Both the position numbers and the translations under genes were made by a program. From Desulfarculus sp. (GTDB taxonomy: Bacteria > Desulfobacterota > Desulfarculia > Desulfarculales > Desulfarculaceae), in the NCBI GenBank assembly GCA_020216625.1, contig JAIUYB010000176.1, positions 1-5,786 on the forward strand: a stretch of DNA of 5,786 nt. The letters are read 5' to 3'. The notes beneath the pieces were generated by a model, which saw only the letters and a program-made list of their open reading frames with translations, did no database searches and was not told the DNA's origin. Shown piece after piece: positions 5,612-5,786 of the stretch; positions within the stretch are counted from its first letter, which is position 1, and each line of letters begins with the position of its first letter.

Positions 5612-5641
5612 GCATCTCCCCTTGGCTGCGGGTTGATCTGC

Positions 5642-5660
5642 CCAACACTTTAAGTGGTGG
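5642..5660. repeat. Imperfect palindrome overlapping the CBS-gene -10 region
   Basis: CCAaCACTTtAAGTGgTGG is a 19-bp palindrome with 8 matching pairs per side, broken only by one mismatch and the central T. It covers the candidate -10 (5648-5653), where a bound repressor would block transcription. Confidence 0.4.
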
Positions 5661-5676
5661 CCCCGGAGTCTGGCAA
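5648..5676 (-). promoter_or_regulatory. Candidate promoter of the CBS-domain gene
   Basis: On the minus strand TTGCCA (5676-5671, 5 of 6) and TTAAAG (5653-5648, 3 of 6) are separated by 17 nt. The start would fall near 5641, about 30 nt before ATG 5611. It lies in the 85-nt gap after the OmpA-family gene; the -10 is weak. Confidence 0.35.
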
Positions 5677-5696
5677 GCCCCTTTGTGGATTTTAGC

Positions 5697-5786
5697 TCAA
5701 TCTACGGCTATACGCAGGGGTTTCTTGGTGAAAACGAATTCAACCCTGCGATTGAGGTTACGTCCATCCTCGCTGGCGTTGTTGGC
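5697..5786 (-). CDS. OmpA-family (peptidoglycan-binding C-terminal domain) protein, last 29 residues
   Basis: The frame is open from the right window edge to TGA 5697-5699 and encodes 29 residues, NNASEDGRNLNRRVEFVFTK being the informative part. The G-R-x-x-N-R-R-V-E-F signature is the conserved end of the OmpA/MotB/Pal fold, which holds peptidoglycan non-covalently in the periplasm. The rest of the protein lies outside the window, so it could be a porin-like OmpA, a Pal-type lipoprotein, a MotB-like protein or a multi-domain envelope protein. The fragment is too short to appear in ordinary ORF lists. It lies 85 nt upstream of the CBS-domain gene on the same strand, with no clear terminator in between. 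Confidence 0.8.
   Translation of the reverse strand, partial: ANNASEDGRNLNRRVEFVFTKKPLRIAVD

Noticed and set aside
5671..5685. TGGCAAGCCCCTTTG as a sigma-54 promoter
   Set aside because: TGGCA is present but the GC dinucleotide of the -12 element is missing at the required distance, and no plus-strand gene lies downstream.
1..5786. Defence system, prophage, CRISPR array or RiPP cluster
   Set aside because: No repeats with regular spacing, integrase, transposase, toxin-antitoxin pair or short precursor peptide next to the YcaO gene could be seen; most genes are core or common lineage genes.

Overview
The window is GC-rich with GC-ending codons and comes from an anaerobic sulfate- or sulfite-respiring bacterium, most likely of the Desulfobacterota (former Deltaproteobacteria). 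The strongest clue is an unmistakable dsrC. It is 105 residues long, with both conserved C-terminal cysteines, and its C-terminal half closely matches my recollection of sulfate-reducer DsrC. An NtrX-like sigma-54 activator and a two-CBS protein with a long 'LPLPSFF' linker fit the same group.

Plus strand, left part (1-2710): the window opens inside murA (peptidoglycan precursor synthesis), whose C-terminal 282 residues are present. A strong hairpin begins 6 nt after its stop. A 185-nt gap follows, ending in a sigma-28 (FliA)-like promoter and an excellent ribosome binding site. These lead into a 48-codon ORF (1035-1181) that I do not recognise. A 158-nt gap with a near-symmetric two-part hairpin and a candidate sigma-70 promoter then leads to a full-length NtrC/NtrX-type response regulator. 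No cognate kinase is visible.

Minus strand, right part (2711-5786): read in the direction of transcription, the order is the last 29 codons of an OmpA-family protein, a two-CBS-domain protein, dsrC, and a YcaO-domain protein with a C-terminal TPR array. The regulator and the YcaO gene converge, and their stop codons touch with no base between them. dsrC has a well-formed sigma-70 promoter, a roughly 75-nt leader, a strong SD and its own intrinsic terminator, so it looks like a highly expressed single-gene unit. The YcaO gene follows that terminator. It probably starts at a GTG (4471) with a good SD, not at the upstream ATG (4510), and may have its own promoter starting in the T-tract of the dsrC terminator.

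The most interesting combination is DsrC, a sulfur-carrier protein, next to a YcaO-TPR protein. YcaO enzymes activate backbone amides with ATP and in some cases install sulfur as thioamides. A sulfur-related link is only an inference from proximity. The other points for follow-up are the sigma-28-like promoter with its small ORF, and several palindromes overlapping or flanking candidate promoters. I saw no mobile element, CRISPR array, tRNA or rRNA. No stretch longer than 300 bases lacks a gene.
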